Assembly (NCBI GenBank): GCA_041663305.1
Contig: JBAYMT010000001.1
Span: 62,001 to 126,000 of the forward strand
Reading direction: 5' to 3'
Source of the DNA: Minisyncoccus sp041663305
GTDB taxonomy: Bacteria; Patescibacteriota; Minisyncoccia; Minisyncoccales; Minisyncoccaceae
Length of the DNA: 64,000 nt
The position numbers and the translations under genes were made by a program. This document shows, in pieces, positions 32,664 to 41,151 of this stretch (the stretch's first letter is position 1; each line of letters starts with the position of its first letter). Below the pieces are notes generated by a model. That model was given only the letters and a program-made list of their open reading frames with translations, had not been told where the DNA came from and did not search any database.

Positions 32664-34155
32664 AAGATGCTTTTATTTTTCTAATTGCGTCTGAAATTTT
32701 ATTGGCTGACTCTTCGGATAAATCCCTGGTTTCTTTGATTTCTTTTAACACTTCCTTATAAGAAACTTCTACTTCGCTCAAAAGATCCTGCTCAAAGTTC
32801 CCTATTTTTTCCATTGGAATATCTTCAATGTTGCCATTAACGCACGCAAAAATAGCGATAACTTCTTTTTCTATTGGAAGAGGAAATAAATCTGTTTGCC
32901 TGAGCATTAATCTCATTCTTTTTCCTTTTTCGATAATCAATTTGGTCTGAGGGTCAAGTTCTTCGGTAAACTCGGAAAATCTTTCCAACTCCTGGAATTG
33001 CGCCAAGTCAAGCTTCAAACGTCCTGAAACTTTTTTTGTTGCTTTCATCTGAGCGCTTGATCCAACTCTGGAAACTGATGTACCGATATTGATAGCCGGC
33101 TTCTGCTCTTTTTTAAATGGAGTCGCATCTAAGAAAATTTGTCCATCGGTAATAGAAATAACGTTAGTAGGAATATATCCCGAAACGTCTCCAGCCTGAG
33201 TTTCAATAATAGGCAGTGCTGTTAGGGATCCTCCTCCCAATTCTTCGGACAATCTAGCAGCTCTTTCAAGAAGCCTTGAGTGAAGATAAAAGATATCTCC
33301 AGGGAAAGCTTCTCGTCCTGGTGGACGCCTTAAAATCAAAGAAATTTCTCTCCATGCCCAAGCCTGCCTAGTTAAATCATCATAAACGGCTAAAGCATCT
33401 TGTCCTTTGTCTCTAAAGTATTCACCCATTGTTGCTCCAGTAAATGGAGCCAAGTACACAAAACTTGCTGGATCATCTGGCGAGGCGCAAACAACAATTG
33501 TGTATTCCATTGCTCCGGCTTTTTCTAAGGTTGCAATAAGTCTTTGTATTTTACTTTTTTTCTGTCCACAAGCAACATACACACAAATCGGTCTGTTTTT
33601 TTCGTTTTTTTGGTTGATAATAGTATCGATTGCAACAGCTGTTTTTCCAAGTCCTCGGTCTCCAATAATCAATTCTCTCTGGCCTCTTCCAATCGGAATC
33701 AATGCGTCAATCGCTTTTATTCCGGTGTGAAGCGGTGTATTAACCGGCTGACGTTCGATAACAGACGGACCCTTTCTTTCTAGTGGAAGATAACTGCTTG
33801 CTTTTATTTCACCTTTACCATCTAAGGGCTCTCCCAAAGGATTAATAACCCTTCCCAGCAATGCCTCTCCTACCGGAAGTGAAAAGACCTGTTTTGTTCT
33901 TTTTACAACGGTTCCCTCTTTGATTTTTTCGTCTGAACCTAAAATAGTCACACCAACTTCGTGTTCTTCTAGGTTTAGAACGAGCCCCTTAACACCGGCT
34001 CCTTCAAATTCTACAAGCTCAAAATTTCCAACACCTTTTAGTCCGGAAATTTTTGCTACGTTGTCTTTTACCTCCACAACCTCACCAACCTCTTCTGATT
34101 CTGGAGTCAAATCAACAGCTGTTAATTGTTTTTTTAAGTGTTCAATTATGTCCAT
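32638..34155 (-). CDS. atpA: ATP synthase alpha subunit
   Basis: 505 residues, the non-catalytic nucleotide-binding subunit. P-loop GDRGLGKTA, the VYDDLTRQAWAWREISLILRRPPGREAFPGD stretch and SRVGSSAQMKA are typical. Its start overlaps the atpH stop by 14 bases and its end overlaps atpG, so these three are translationally linked. Confidence 0.97.
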   Translation of the reverse strand: MDIIEHLKKQLTAVDLTPESEEVGEVVEVKDNVAKISGLKGVGNFELVEFEGAGVKGLVLNLEEHEVGVTILGSDEKIKEGTVVKRTKQVFSLPVGEALLGRVINPLGEPLDGKGEIKASSYLPLERKGPSVIERQPVNTPLHTGIKAIDALIPIGRGQRELIIGDRGLGKTAVAIDTIINQKNEKNRPICVYVACGQKKSKIQRLIATLEKAGAMEYTIVVCASPDDPASFVYLAPFTGATMGEYFRDKGQDALAVYDDLTRQAWAWREISLILRRPPGREAFPGDIFYLHSRLLERAARLSEELGGGSLTALPIIETQAGDVSGYIPTNVISITDGQIFLDATPFKKEQKPAINIGTSVSRVGSSAQMKATKKVSGRLKLDLAQFQELERFSEFTEELDPQTKLIIEKGKRMRLMLRQTDLFPLPIEKEVIAIFACVNGNIEDIPMEKIGNFEQDLLSEVEVSYKEVLKEIKETRDLSEESANKISDAIRKIKASYGIKGSQK

Positions 34156-34537
34156 AGGTTTTATTTTTTAACCCCGTTAAAACATCTTTTAAAGACGCTT
34201 TGATGAGAATGTCTTTTGTTTTTAAACGAAAACCGGCAATTAAATCGGTATCAATGGTTTCAGTTATTTCTTCCAACCCATCGATGCTTTTTTTCAGCTT
34301 TTCTCTTATTTTTTTCCTTGTTTCTTCATTAAAATCTGAAGAAAGAATAAGTTCTGCTTCTTTTTCGTGTTTATAAAGTTTGGAAAATTTTTTCATTATT
34401 GCTGGTAAGTATCTTATTTTTCTGTTTCCTAAAGTTTTTTTTAGGTTTTCAAATATCTCTTTTTCTTTTCCTGGATTTTCCTCTATCGCCAAATAGATAG
34501 CCCTGGCATAATATGACAAAAGTGTATCTATTTTCAT
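34142..34537 (-). CDS. atpH: ATP synthase delta subunit, short
   Basis: 131 residues, shorter than the usual 175-180. Position between atpF and atpA and the C-terminal pattern ETIDTDLIAGFRLKTKDILIKASLKDVLTGLK (the conserved delta/OSCP ending with DxxIIGGxxI-like spacing) identify it. The N-terminal helical domain is reduced. It forms the peripheral stalk link to F1 with subunit b. Confidence 0.85.
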   Translation of the reverse strand: MKIDTLLSYYARAIYLAIEENPGKEKEIFENLKKTLGNRKIRYLPAIMKKFSKLYKHEKEAELILSSDFNEETRKKIREKLKKSIDGLEEITETIDTDLIAGFRLKTKDILIKASLKDVLTGLKNKTYGHN

Positions 34538-35022
34538 ATTTTTAGCTTGTTTAAGAATTCGGCGGTAATCTTTTCGTTCTTTTCTTTATCTATATTTTCT
34601 TTCAATATTTTTTCAGCCAGATCAAACGCATTTTCAACTATTTCTTTCTTTGTTTTTTCCTTTTCTTTGTCTTTTAATACATCTGAGTCCTTTTGGGCCT
34701 TGGCTATTATTACCATACGTTCCTCTTCGGCAACTTGAATTATTTCATTTGCTCTTGTTTTTGCTTCTCCCTCAGCTTTTAAAATAATTACCTTACGACT
34801 TTCTTCATTTTTTAAATCTGCTGCATCCTTTGTTTTTTCTATCTCTTTTATTTTGTTTTCTGCTTCTTCAGCTTTTTTTATTCCTTCGGCTATTTTCTCT
34901 CTCCTATTTTTAAGCAAAGCTAAAAATGGCTTATATACGAAATAAGACAAAAGACCAAATAATATGGCAAAATTTATGATTTGACCGACAAGGACTTTCC
35001 AGTCTATTTCTAACCCTTCCAT
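34534..35022 (-). CDS. atpF: ATP synthase b subunit
   Basis: 162 residues. One membrane helix (QIINFAILFGLLSYFVYKPFLALL) is followed by a long charged coiled coil rich in Glu, Lys and Ala. That is the standard layout of the peripheral stalk. It overlaps the atpH start by four bases. Confidence 0.92.
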   Translation of the reverse strand: MEGLEIDWKVLVGQIINFAILFGLLSYFVYKPFLALLKNRREKIAEGIKKAEEAENKIKEIEKTKDAADLKNEESRKVIILKAEGEAKTRANEIIQVAEEERMVIIAKAQKDSDVLKDKEKEKTKKEIVENAFDLAEKILKENIDKEKNEKITAEFLNKLKI

Positions 35023-35041
35023 TTTTTTATTTTGTTAAGAT

Positions 35042-35266
35042 TTATTTTGCAAACAAGATCATAAAAGAAATAACTAAGGCAAAAATTGCGATAGCTTCGG
35101 CAAAAGCGATGGATAAAATCATACCAGTTTGAATTTTTGCAGCTGCGTCTGGATTTCTACCGATAGCTTCGGTACTTTTTGAACCAATCAAACCGATACC
35201 GATACCAGGTCCGAGTGCGCCTAAACTAATTGCTAATGCTGCGGCCAATAATTGTAATGCTTCCAT
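35042..35266 (-). CDS. atpE: ATP synthase c subunit
   Basis: 74 residues from ATG 35266. A TTG 33 bases further upstream would add a charged N-terminus (SDKRLSEKKY) unlike c subunits and is rejected. Helix 1 is glycine-rich (ISLGALGPGIGIGLIGSK), the loop has RNP, and helix 2 carries the ion-binding glutamate E57 in AFAEAIAIF. A sodium-type serine or threonine after the glutamate is not present, which favours protons. Confidence 0.93.
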   Translation of the reverse strand: MEALQLLAAALAISLGALGPGIGIGLIGSKSTEAIGRNPDAAAKIQTGMILSIAFAEAIAIFALVISFMILFAK

Positions 35267-35335
35267 ATATTTTTTTTCGCTCAGTCTTTTGTCCGACAAA
35301 TTCGGGTAGATCGTGGCGAATTATTTATTATTTAG

Positions 35336-35575
35336 TTATAATTTATTTTTCTTTTCCAAGATAGGTATTATCAGATACTTCATATCGATATACACTAGCC
35401 ACATACCTGCAATTATTGAAAAAATCGTTACTGCTGGAATTGTACCTAGTATATTATCGATGTAAATACCCAATAAAATACATACTATCAATGGAATGGC
35501 AATCAAAAAACCTATTTCCGTGCCCATTGCAACGGCCCTAAGATTAATGTTCTTCTGGGGCTGTTGTAACGGCAT
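35336..35575 (-). CDS. AtpZ/AtpI-like small membrane protein
   Basis: 79 residues with two membrane helices (IGFLIAIPLIVCILLGIYIDNILG and AVTIFSIIAGMWLVYIDM). The GIYIDNILG...P pattern is like AtpZ/AtpI proteins, which help c-ring assembly or Mg2+ supply. It lies between atpB and atpE instead of before atpB, and its start overlaps the atpB end by 32 bases. Confidence 0.75.
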   Translation of the reverse strand: MPLQQPQKNINLRAVAMGTEIGFLIAIPLIVCILLGIYIDNILGTIPAVTIFSIIAGMWLVYIDMKYLIIPILEKKNKL

Positions 35576-36248
35576 AAAAAACAGTTATCAATGATGAAAA
35601 TACTGTTGCCTGGATCAATGCAACAAACAATTCCAATCCTAAAAATGGCAAAGGAAGAATGAATGGCACTAGCGAATACATAACCATCAGTAGCATTTCA
35701 CCGGCAAATAAATTTCCGAACAACCTCATTCCAAGGGAAAAAGTCCTTGTGAATTCACCCAGTAATTCCAGTATGCCCACAAAAAACATAACCGGACTTC
35801 CAAATTTAATGTATTTTTGGGCATATTTAAAACCTCCCAATTTTGCAATTGCCACTATATGAACAAACCCCATCGAAAATATTGCTAAGGCAATTGTAAA
35901 ATGCAAATCAGAACTTGGAGATCTTAAAAAAGGAAAAACCCCTGTGCCGGGGATTATTTCTATCAGATTTGAAAACAAAACCAACAAGAAAATAGTGGCA
36001 GACAAAGGGAAAATTTCTTCGGTTTTTTGCCTATCACCTGTCATGCCGTCAAAAAAATTAAAGATGCTTTCAAGCAAAAGCTCAAAAAAATTCTGGAGTT
36101 TTCCCGGAATAAGCTCTTGTTTCCTCATTGCAAAGGCAAAAAGTCCAAACACAAAAAAAGCGCAAGTAATTGCTAATATAAAGGTATTAGTAAAATTAAT
36201 TCCTAAAAAATTAAATATTATTGATCCAAATAATGAAACTTCTTCCAT
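35544..36248 (-). CDS. atpB: ATP synthase a subunit
   Basis: 234 residues with five to six membrane helices. The essential arginine lies in FSLGMRLFGNLFAGE and the second half ends LIQATVFSSLITVFYAVTTAPEEH, as in subunit a. First gene of the atp operon and first after its promoter. Confidence 0.95.
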   Translation of the reverse strand: MEEVSLFGSIIFNFLGINFTNTFILAITCAFFVFGLFAFAMRKQELIPGKLQNFFELLLESIFNFFDGMTGDRQKTEEIFPLSATIFLLVLFSNLIEIIPGTGVFPFLRSPSSDLHFTIALAIFSMGFVHIVAIAKLGGFKYAQKYIKFGSPVMFFVGILELLGEFTRTFSLGMRLFGNLFAGEMLLMVMYSLVPFILPLPFLGLELFVALIQATVFSSLITVFYAVTTAPEEH

Positions 36249-36286
36249 CTTTTATATTTTTTTAACTATAACACAACAACACTTCT

Positions 36287-36314
36287 ATTTTACAGAAAAG
36301 CCGTTAAATGTCAA
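36287..36314 (-). promoter_or_regulatory. Promoter of the atp operon
   Basis: Minus strand -35 TTGACA (36309-36314), a 16-base spacer and -10 TAAAAT (36287-36292), about 40 bases before the atpB ATG. Confidence 0.6.
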
Positions 36315-36342
36315 GTTTTAGGCCTTTTGGGTGAAAAATTAA

Positions 36343-36362
36343 GAAAAAAGAGATAAAATCTC
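36343..36362 (-). terminator. Terminator of the GNAT gene
   Basis: Minus strand stem GAGAT/ATCTC with a short T loop and six T, between the GNAT stop and the atp promoter. Confidence 0.65.
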
Positions 36363-36400
36363 CTTTTTCGTTTTCTAGGGCTATTTTCTTTTCTTTGAGG

Positions 36401-36877
36401 CTAGCTCAATTCCATTTTTAAGGCCTGAGAAAAGTGTCCGTCTTTGGGGTATTTTTTATTCTTAGTAGGAATAAAGCCATAATTTGCAAAAGCCGCTATA
36501 GATCTTTCACTTTCTGGCTTAATTTCTAAGTATACTTTTAGATTGCCCATTTCCTTCACTTTTTCAATAACTTGTTTAACTGCTTCCATATCATATCCTT
36601 TTGCGCAATGTTCTTTGTCTCCTATTATTAGCTGCATCTTGTGTCCTTCGTACCTGTCTTTGATCAGCGAGGCAATTCCAATTGCCCTCTCCTCTAAAAG
36701 AATTGCATAATGAAAGTCTTTATCGCTATTTACCATTTTTATAAAGCATTTTCGGAGATCACTTTCCGAAAAGCTTTCCGTATTTCCAGTTATTAAGGAT
36801 AATAACTCCTCGTCATTCATCCATAGCATGAAGTTTTCTATATCAAATCCATTTAATTTTCTTAATGAAATTTTCAC
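36401..36877 (-). CDS. GNAT-family N-acetyltransferase
   Basis: 158 residues. The pattern of an N-terminal LRKLNGFDIENFMLWMND, a central strand LLEERAIGIASLIK, LIIGDKEHCAKGYDMEAVKQVIE where RimI-like enzymes have the acetyl-CoA loop (here KGYDMEA), and a C-terminal SERSIAAFANYGFI is that of GNAT proteins acting on peptides or sugars. The acyl acceptor is unknown. It is a single gene with its own terminator. Confidence 0.75.
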   Translation of the reverse strand: MKISLRKLNGFDIENFMLWMNDEELLSLITGNTESFSESDLRKCFIKMVNSDKDFHYAILLEERAIGIASLIKDRYEGHKMQLIIGDKEHCAKGYDMEAVKQVIEKVKEMGNLKVYLEIKPESERSIAAFANYGFIPTKNKKYPKDGHFSQALKMELS

Positions 36878-36939
36878 AATTGCATTTAAAATTTTAAGAT
36901 TATGTTTTCATTTTAACTGTAAAATGCCTTGCCGTCAAA

Positions 36940-36967
36940 AAAACAAAAAATCCACTAAAAAATGGAT
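36940..36967 (-). terminator. Terminator of the 38-residue Cys-rich gene
   Basis: Minus strand ATCCA/TGGAT stem with a T-rich loop and a long TTTTTTG tail, two bases after the stop codon. Confidence 0.65.
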
Positions 36968-36968
36968 A

Positions 36969-37085
36969 TTATTCTTCCTTCTTCTTGAGGAAACACTGGC
37001 AGTCGCCGGTGCCGCATTTGCCTGCTTTGCAGCAGTTCTTTTCATCTAACGAATCTCCCTCTGGCAATGAATCATCTTCTGGCAT
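36969..37085 (-). CDS. Tiny Cys-rich protein of 38 residues
   Basis: An ATG at 37085 opens a frame that ends at TAA 36969. The N-terminal half is acidic (MPEDDSLPEGDSLDEK); the second half holds five cysteines in CCKAGKCGTGDCQC and a lysine-rich end. The pattern suggests a metallothionein-like or other metal-binding peptide, which is inference from composition. It is directly followed by a terminator, and the membrane-protein gene 46 bases upstream points the same way. It could also be a chance frame; the terminator placement supports it. Confidence 0.55.
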   Translation of the reverse strand: MPEDDSLPEGDSLDEKNCCKAGKCGTGDCQCFLKKKEE

Positions 37086-37131
37086 TAAAAAACCAACCAT
37101 ATAATACTTAATATCTTCAATTTTGGCAATA

Positions 37132-37470
37132 TTAAAACAGTTTCATCGGTCCTCCATTCGAAATGCAGATGATTTTAATGGCAAGATATACCACCGCTAC
37201 TGCAATAAGCAAATCAATGATTAAATTAATAATTAGGGCCGCTTTATTTTTCTTTCCCTTTTTCGCGCTTGCTTTTACAAAACAAAGAATGGCAAAAATA
37301 ATAGATAAAACTGAAACTATATAAAAAACTATTTTATTAGGAGTTTTTTGCGAAGCAAAATAACAAAACCAAGCGTTGGATATGAGAAAGTATCCTAGCA
37401 AGTACAAATAAGCTATTGCTGCTATTTTTGAGTAATTCTTTTTTTCTTTTTTTACTGTTCCTGTTTCCAT
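37132..37470 (-). CDS. Small membrane protein of unknown function
   Basis: 112 residues with three hydrophobic helices (about 17-39, 46-66 and 78-104) joined by a Lys-rich loop (KASAKKGKKNK). No family is recognised. It begins 15 bases after the MurE-like gene ends and may be co-expressed with it. Confidence 0.6.
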   Translation of the reverse strand: METGTVKKEKKNYSKIAAIAYLYLLGYFLISNAWFCYFASQKTPNKIVFYIVSVLSIIFAILCFVKASAKKGKKNKAALIINLIIDLLIAVAVVYLAIKIICISNGGPMKLF

Positions 37471-37485
37471 ATTCTTTAATTATTA

Positions 37486-38733
37486 TTACAGTTTCAATTT
37501 TTTAAATTCTTCTTTTACAACTTGCCTATCATCCCAAGGTTCTTTTTTTCCATTTTCCCAGCATATCCATGGCTCACATCCTTTTCCGGTAATCACTACC
37601 GTATCACCTTTTTTTGCCAACTCAAGAGCTTTTCTAATCGCATCTCTCCTGTTGAATATCTTTAATAGTTTTTTTGTGTCTTGAACACCCGAAGAAACCT
37701 GATCTATTATCGCCTGAGGATTTTCGTCGTAAGGGTCTTCGTTGGTAACTATGACATAATCTCCGTATTTGTCTGCGATCGCTCCCAAAACGGGTCTTTT
37801 CCAGCTATCGCGGCCTCCTCCGCAAGCACCTAGAACACAGATCAGCTTTCCTTTTTTTGGTTTTAGAAATTGATAAACTTTTTCAAGCGAAATTGGTACG
37901 AATGCATAATCAACAAAAACATAGAATGGGTCTGAGATCACTCTTTCTGTCCTTCCGGCAACTTGTCCAACTTTTTTGATGGCATCACTGCAAACAGAAA
38001 GTGGAATTCCCTGCGACACTCCTATGGCTATTGCTGCAAGCGCATTATAAATATTGAATTCGCAAAGCAATTGCAGCTCAAAATCAACTCCATCTATGCT
38101 GAATTTTGATCCTTCGGGAGTGACGACAATCTTTTCGGCAACAATGTCAGCATTCTTATCCTCTATTGCATAAGTAATAGTTCTCTCTGCGGGTTTAAAC
38201 AGAAAAAAGTCTTTATGCGCATCGTCTAAATTTACAATATGGATATTTTTTACTGTTCTAAAAAGTTTTTCCTTTTCTTTCCTGTAGTTTTCAAATCCCC
38301 TATGCGCTTCTATGTGTTCCGGGTTCAGGTTCGTAATTACGGCGACACTATAATCAATAAATTTGTGCCTGAATTGTTTAATGCCTTCAGATGTTGTTTC
38401 TACGAGCGCGTAATCGCATTTTTCCGAAACTGCCTTACTTAAAAAACGCTGTAAAACCATTCTTCCGGGCATAGTCATCTTGTATTTGTTTTCTTCCCAT
38501 TTTTCTCCCCATTTAAATACTATCGATGAAGAATATGCAACCTTGTAGCCTGCTTCTTCTAAGATCTTACTGGACAGTGCAATAACAGTAGATTTGCCTC
38601 CGGTTCCAGTGATTCCGATAATCTTCAGTTTTTTTGATGGAAAACCATAATACAGGGCCCCTGCCAGCGCCCATAAATAATGGTAAAAACTTAATAATCC
38701 TTCTGGTATTATCTTTTTGATGATTTTCTTCAT
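37486..38733 (-). CDS. MurE-like Mur ligase without N-terminal UDP-binding domain
   Basis: 415 residues. The P-loop is GITGTGGKST (40-49), with the ATP-ligase middle domain (NLNPEHIEAHRGFENYRKEKEKLF) and a C-terminal ligase domain with VFVDYAFVPISLEKV, VLGACGGGRDSWKRP and TNEDPYDENP. That layout is MurE, which adds the third residue to UDP-MurNAc-dipeptide. The usual N-terminal domain is absent (it starts at a hydrophobic helix-like segment) and the DNPR motif of meso-diaminopimelate enzymes is not seen, so the substrate is uncertain. It overlaps the ruvA end by four bases. Confidence 0.75.
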   Translation of the reverse strand: MKKIIKKIIPEGLLSFYHYLWALAGALYYGFPSKKLKIIGITGTGGKSTVIALSSKILEEAGYKVAYSSSIVFKWGEKWEENKYKMTMPGRMVLQRFLSKAVSEKCDYALVETTSEGIKQFRHKFIDYSVAVITNLNPEHIEAHRGFENYRKEKEKLFRTVKNIHIVNLDDAHKDFFLFKPAERTITYAIEDKNADIVAEKIVVTPEGSKFSIDGVDFELQLLCEFNIYNALAAIAIGVSQGIPLSVCSDAIKKVGQVAGRTERVISDPFYVFVDYAFVPISLEKVYQFLKPKKGKLICVLGACGGGRDSWKRPVLGAIADKYGDYVIVTNEDPYDENPQAIIDQVSSGVQDTKKLLKIFNRRDAIRKALELAKKGDTVVITGKGCEPWICWENGKKEPWDDRQVVKEEFKKLKL

Positions 38734-39290
38734 TTTCCTAAGATTTTTAGCGCTTCCCTTATCCTTTGTTCTGGTTGCTTCATTTCAATGGGAAGCTCAG
38801 CTAGTGCATCTATTATTTCTTTCTTATTAAACCCTAACCCCGATAAGGCTTCAAAAACTTCGTCTTTTTTGTTCGAAGTCTTATCTTTTTTGTTTACTTC
38901 TTCAATCCTGCCAGTTAATTCTAATAGTATTTTTTGCAATTTTTTTGCTCCTAGCCCCTTGGTTTCCGGTATGTTTTCTCTTTTTTCCAGAGCTTCTTTA
39001 AGCCTTTCGGGTGTTCCAAAAACTGCCAAGTTAAGAGCTGTTTTAGGTCCTACTCCCGAAATAGTTTTTAATATCCTGAAAAATTCAGATTCCTTTTCGG
39101 TTAAAAAACCATATAATTCCATTATTTTTTCGCCCACCAAAAGATATGTGTATATTTGCCTCTCTTCTCCTACTGATATTTTTTCAAGATTGCTTGCAGA
39201 TAAAAAAATTTCAAATCCGATTCCGCTCCTATCTAAAACGATTTTCTTGTCGTCTTTGTAAAGGATTTCTCCAAAAATAAAATTTATCAT
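38730..39290 (-). CDS. ruvA: Holliday junction DNA-binding protein RuvA
   Basis: 186 residues. Domain I OB-fold (MINFIFGEILYKDDKKIVLD, LVGEKIMELYGFLTEKE), helix-hairpin-helix domain II (ISGVGPKTALNLA; ETKGLGAKKLQKILLEL) and the C-terminal domain III (EVFEALSGLGFNKKEI) that binds RuvB. It is convergent with nothing and overlaps the MurE-like gene by four bases. Confidence 0.93.
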   Translation of the reverse strand: MINFIFGEILYKDDKKIVLDRSGIGFEIFLSASNLEKISVGEERQIYTYLLVGEKIMELYGFLTEKESEFFRILKTISGVGPKTALNLAVFGTPERLKEALEKRENIPETKGLGAKKLQKILLELTGRIEEVNKKDKTSNKKDEVFEALSGLGFNKKEIIDALAELPIEMKQPEQRIREALKILGK

Positions 39291-39417
39291 AATGTGTGGT
39301 TATTTGTTCTTTTAAGGAATATTATATCAGATTGACCAAAAAGAAAAACCCCGCTCAAAACCTTGCATATTTTAAATATTTATTGTATATAGTAATAGTA
39401 TATTTAATTAATGAACT

Positions 39418-39693
39418 ATGCCAATTACAAAATCTAACAAAAAACGTCTCCGCCAGAATGTAAAGCGAAAAGAGAACAATATCCAGAAAAAGAAAGATAT
39501 CAAGGTATTGGTCAAAGAATTTGAGGCTTTGATTGCGGCGAAAAAAGCAGAAGAATCAAAAGCTTTATTGCCAAGATTATACAAAGCTATTGATAAGGCG
39601 GCCAAGACTGGCGTTATAAAAGACAATACTGCTAGCAGAAAGAAGTCGCTATATGCTAAACATTTGAGCAAGGTCATACCTTCTGCAAAATAG
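39418..39693 (+). CDS. rpsT: Ribosomal protein bS20
   Basis: 91 residues of basic helices: MPITKSNKKRLRQNVKRKENN, then KALLPRLYKAIDKAAKTGVIKDNTASRKKSLYAKHLSK, the S20 signature. It is a 30S subunit protein. A single-gene unit with a terminator at its end. Confidence 0.95.
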   Translation: MPITKSNKKRLRQNVKRKENNIQKKKDIKVLVKEFEALIAAKKAEESKALLPRLYKAIDKAAKTGVIKDNTASRKKSLYAKHLSKVIPSAK

Positions 39694-39720
39694 AAAAACA
39701 GGGCTTAATGCTCTGTTTTT
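39694..39720. terminator. rpsT terminator, also used from the other strand
   Basis: CAGGGC-TTAAT-GCTCTG stem with AAAAA and TTTTT flanks, so both strands have a T tail. The stop codon of the convergent gene at 39705-40004 lies in its loop. Confidence 0.8.
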
Positions 39721-40004
39721 GCATAAAAAAAAGACCTTTCTGCGCTAAAAACACTAAGGTCATTGTAGATAATCTTTAATATGCATTGTATCGTGATATA
39801 TTCCACGATATTTTCATCCGATGTCAGACATCCTTCTTCTGCCCACAAGATATCTGGTAGCCTTTCATAGATTTCTTGACAAATCTCTTCTAGGTTTCCG
39901 CATGCATTGGGGCGATACATTCGCCCTTTCATTTTTTTGTTGTCTAAAATTTTGAAATACTTTGTAAGAAGTTCTCCAAAACTAGACTCTTCTTTTGAAG
40001 ACAT
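39705..40004 (-). CDS. Hypothetical protein with strong ribosome-binding site
   Basis: 99 residues from ATG 40004, chosen because GGGAGG lies five bases upstream; the longer frame to 40070 covers the promoter. The sequence MSSKEESSFGELLTKYFKIL..., then GRMYRPNACGNLEEICQEIYERLPDILWAEEG, is soluble and helix-rich with no known family. The stop lies within a terminator, as in the Cys-rich gene at 3800-4051. Confidence 0.6.
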   Translation of the reverse strand: MSSKEESSFGELLTKYFKILDNKKMKGRMYRPNACGNLEEICQEIYERLPDILWAEEGCLTSDENIVEYITIQCILKIIYNDLSVFSAERSFFYAKTEH

Positions 40005-40042
40005 TTTTCCTCCCAGTTGTAAAGAAAATAAGAGCTTTTTTG

Positions 40043-40070
40043 ATGATATTATTTTTTTGCCAAAAGTCAA
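40043..40070 (-). promoter_or_regulatory. Promoter of the 39705-40004 gene
   Basis: Minus strand -35 TTGACT (40065-40070), a 16-base spacer and -10 TATCAT (40043-40048), giving a leader of about 33 bases. Confidence 0.55.
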
Positions 40071-40079
40071 TATAAAAAA

Positions 40080-40205
40080 TTAGTAATCAGTAATCCGTTA
40101 TTAGTGATTAGGGCTTTGTTGCTTGCCTTTCGGCAAGCTTTTTATTCTAATGCTTGCGAAGCAAGCTACCGTGCGCTGATTACTAGTTACCAGTTACGAA
40201 TTACA
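40080..40205. repeat. Full-length heptamer palindromic element, twin of 49674-49796
   Basis: Left arm AGTAATCAGTAATCCGTTAT... and right arm ...CGCTGATTACTAGTTACCAG are inverted relatives. The core holds GCTTGCC-TTTC-GGCAAGC and GCTTGC-GAA-GCAAGC palindromes. The core is nearly identical to the copy at 49674-49796 (a few differences over about 100 bases). Confidence 0.75.
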
Positions 40206-40223
40206 GTTTTAAGAGATTTTGTC

Positions 40224-41150
40224 CTATAAAGCTATAATAAATGTTTCAACCGCTTCTATTTGCCCGATCTGGCCTATTTTTATTTTCCTGTCCAAAACAA
40301 CCAGTAAGCCAAAAAGGTCTTTTAACTCTTCCAAACTATATTTTGCAGATTGGGATGAGCACTTCATCTTTACAAAAGGCGCCATTCCTAATTCTCCGGC
40401 CGATAGCGTGGGCGCTGCCTTAACAGCGAGGAGGTTTTTGATATGAGTGGCAATAGTAGCAAATAACACCAAGGCTACTCCTCCATTTTTGAGATAATTA
40501 TCTATTAGAATCAGGGCCGATTTTTTGTTTCTTGTTCCAATGGCATCAGTAATAGCAAAAATATTTCCGTCTTCAAATTTATCAATCAGTTTATCAATAT
40601 CGGCCAGCGTTATTTCTTTTCTTTTTTCAAATAAAACATAATTTGACAGTTTCTTGAGCTCGTTTTCTATTTGCCATAAATCACCTTTTGTATTTTTAAA
40701 TAATTCTGACGCTACGGTATTTTTTATTTCAACTCCAATGTTTTTTGCTTCTTTGATTATCCAGGGCAAAGCTTCTTTCTCTTCTAGAATATCAAATCGC
40801 TCTACCGTTCCGCTTTTGGTAGCAAAAGAAACAAAAGAATCTCCTTTGCTGGGTTTAAAATCGTATTCTATAAAAAGAAGCGTATTTTCTGAAGAAGCAA
40901 AAGATTCTCCCTCTTCAATTATGGATTCTTTTAATTTGGCATTTTCACTGGCATTAACAACAATGATGAATTTTTTTGAAGAAAACATAGAATATGAAAA
41001 AAATTCCGATCTCAACTCGGAAAAATCTATGTTTTTTCCTTCCAGCTTAGAAAAGCCTTCTTTTCCGTTTTTTTTCTCCCACTCTCTTATCCATTCCTCG
41101 GCTTTTCTTTTTATCCTAAAACTGTCTTTTCCATAAAATAAGTATATCAT
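40224..41150 (-). CDS. holA: DNA polymerase III delta subunit
   Basis: 308 residues. The clamp-loader subunit starts MIYLFYGKDSFRIKRKAEEW, with a Walker-like strand FIIVVNASENAKL, ENTLLFIEYDF, and the C-terminal AAA-collar part (LWQIENELKKLSNYV; NIFAITDAIGTRNKKSALILIDNYLKNG). It is followed upstream by mutM with one base between. Confidence 0.88.
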   Translation of the reverse strand: MIYLFYGKDSFRIKRKAEEWIREWEKKNGKEGFSKLEGKNIDFSELRSEFFSYSMFSSKKFIIVVNASENAKLKESIIEEGESFASSENTLLFIEYDFKPSKGDSFVSFATKSGTVERFDILEEKEALPWIIKEAKNIGVEIKNTVASELFKNTKGDLWQIENELKKLSNYVLFEKRKEITLADIDKLIDKFEDGNIFAITDAIGTRNKKSALILIDNYLKNGGVALVLFATIATHIKNLLAVKAAPTLSAGELGMAPFVKMKCSSQSAKYSLEELKDLFGLLVVLDRKIKIGQIGQIEAVETFIIAL

Positions 41151-41151
41151 T

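Noticed and set aside
35267..35299. TTG start for atpE adding 11 residues
   Set aside because: The extension is charged and unlike c subunits; ATG 35266 gives the standard length.
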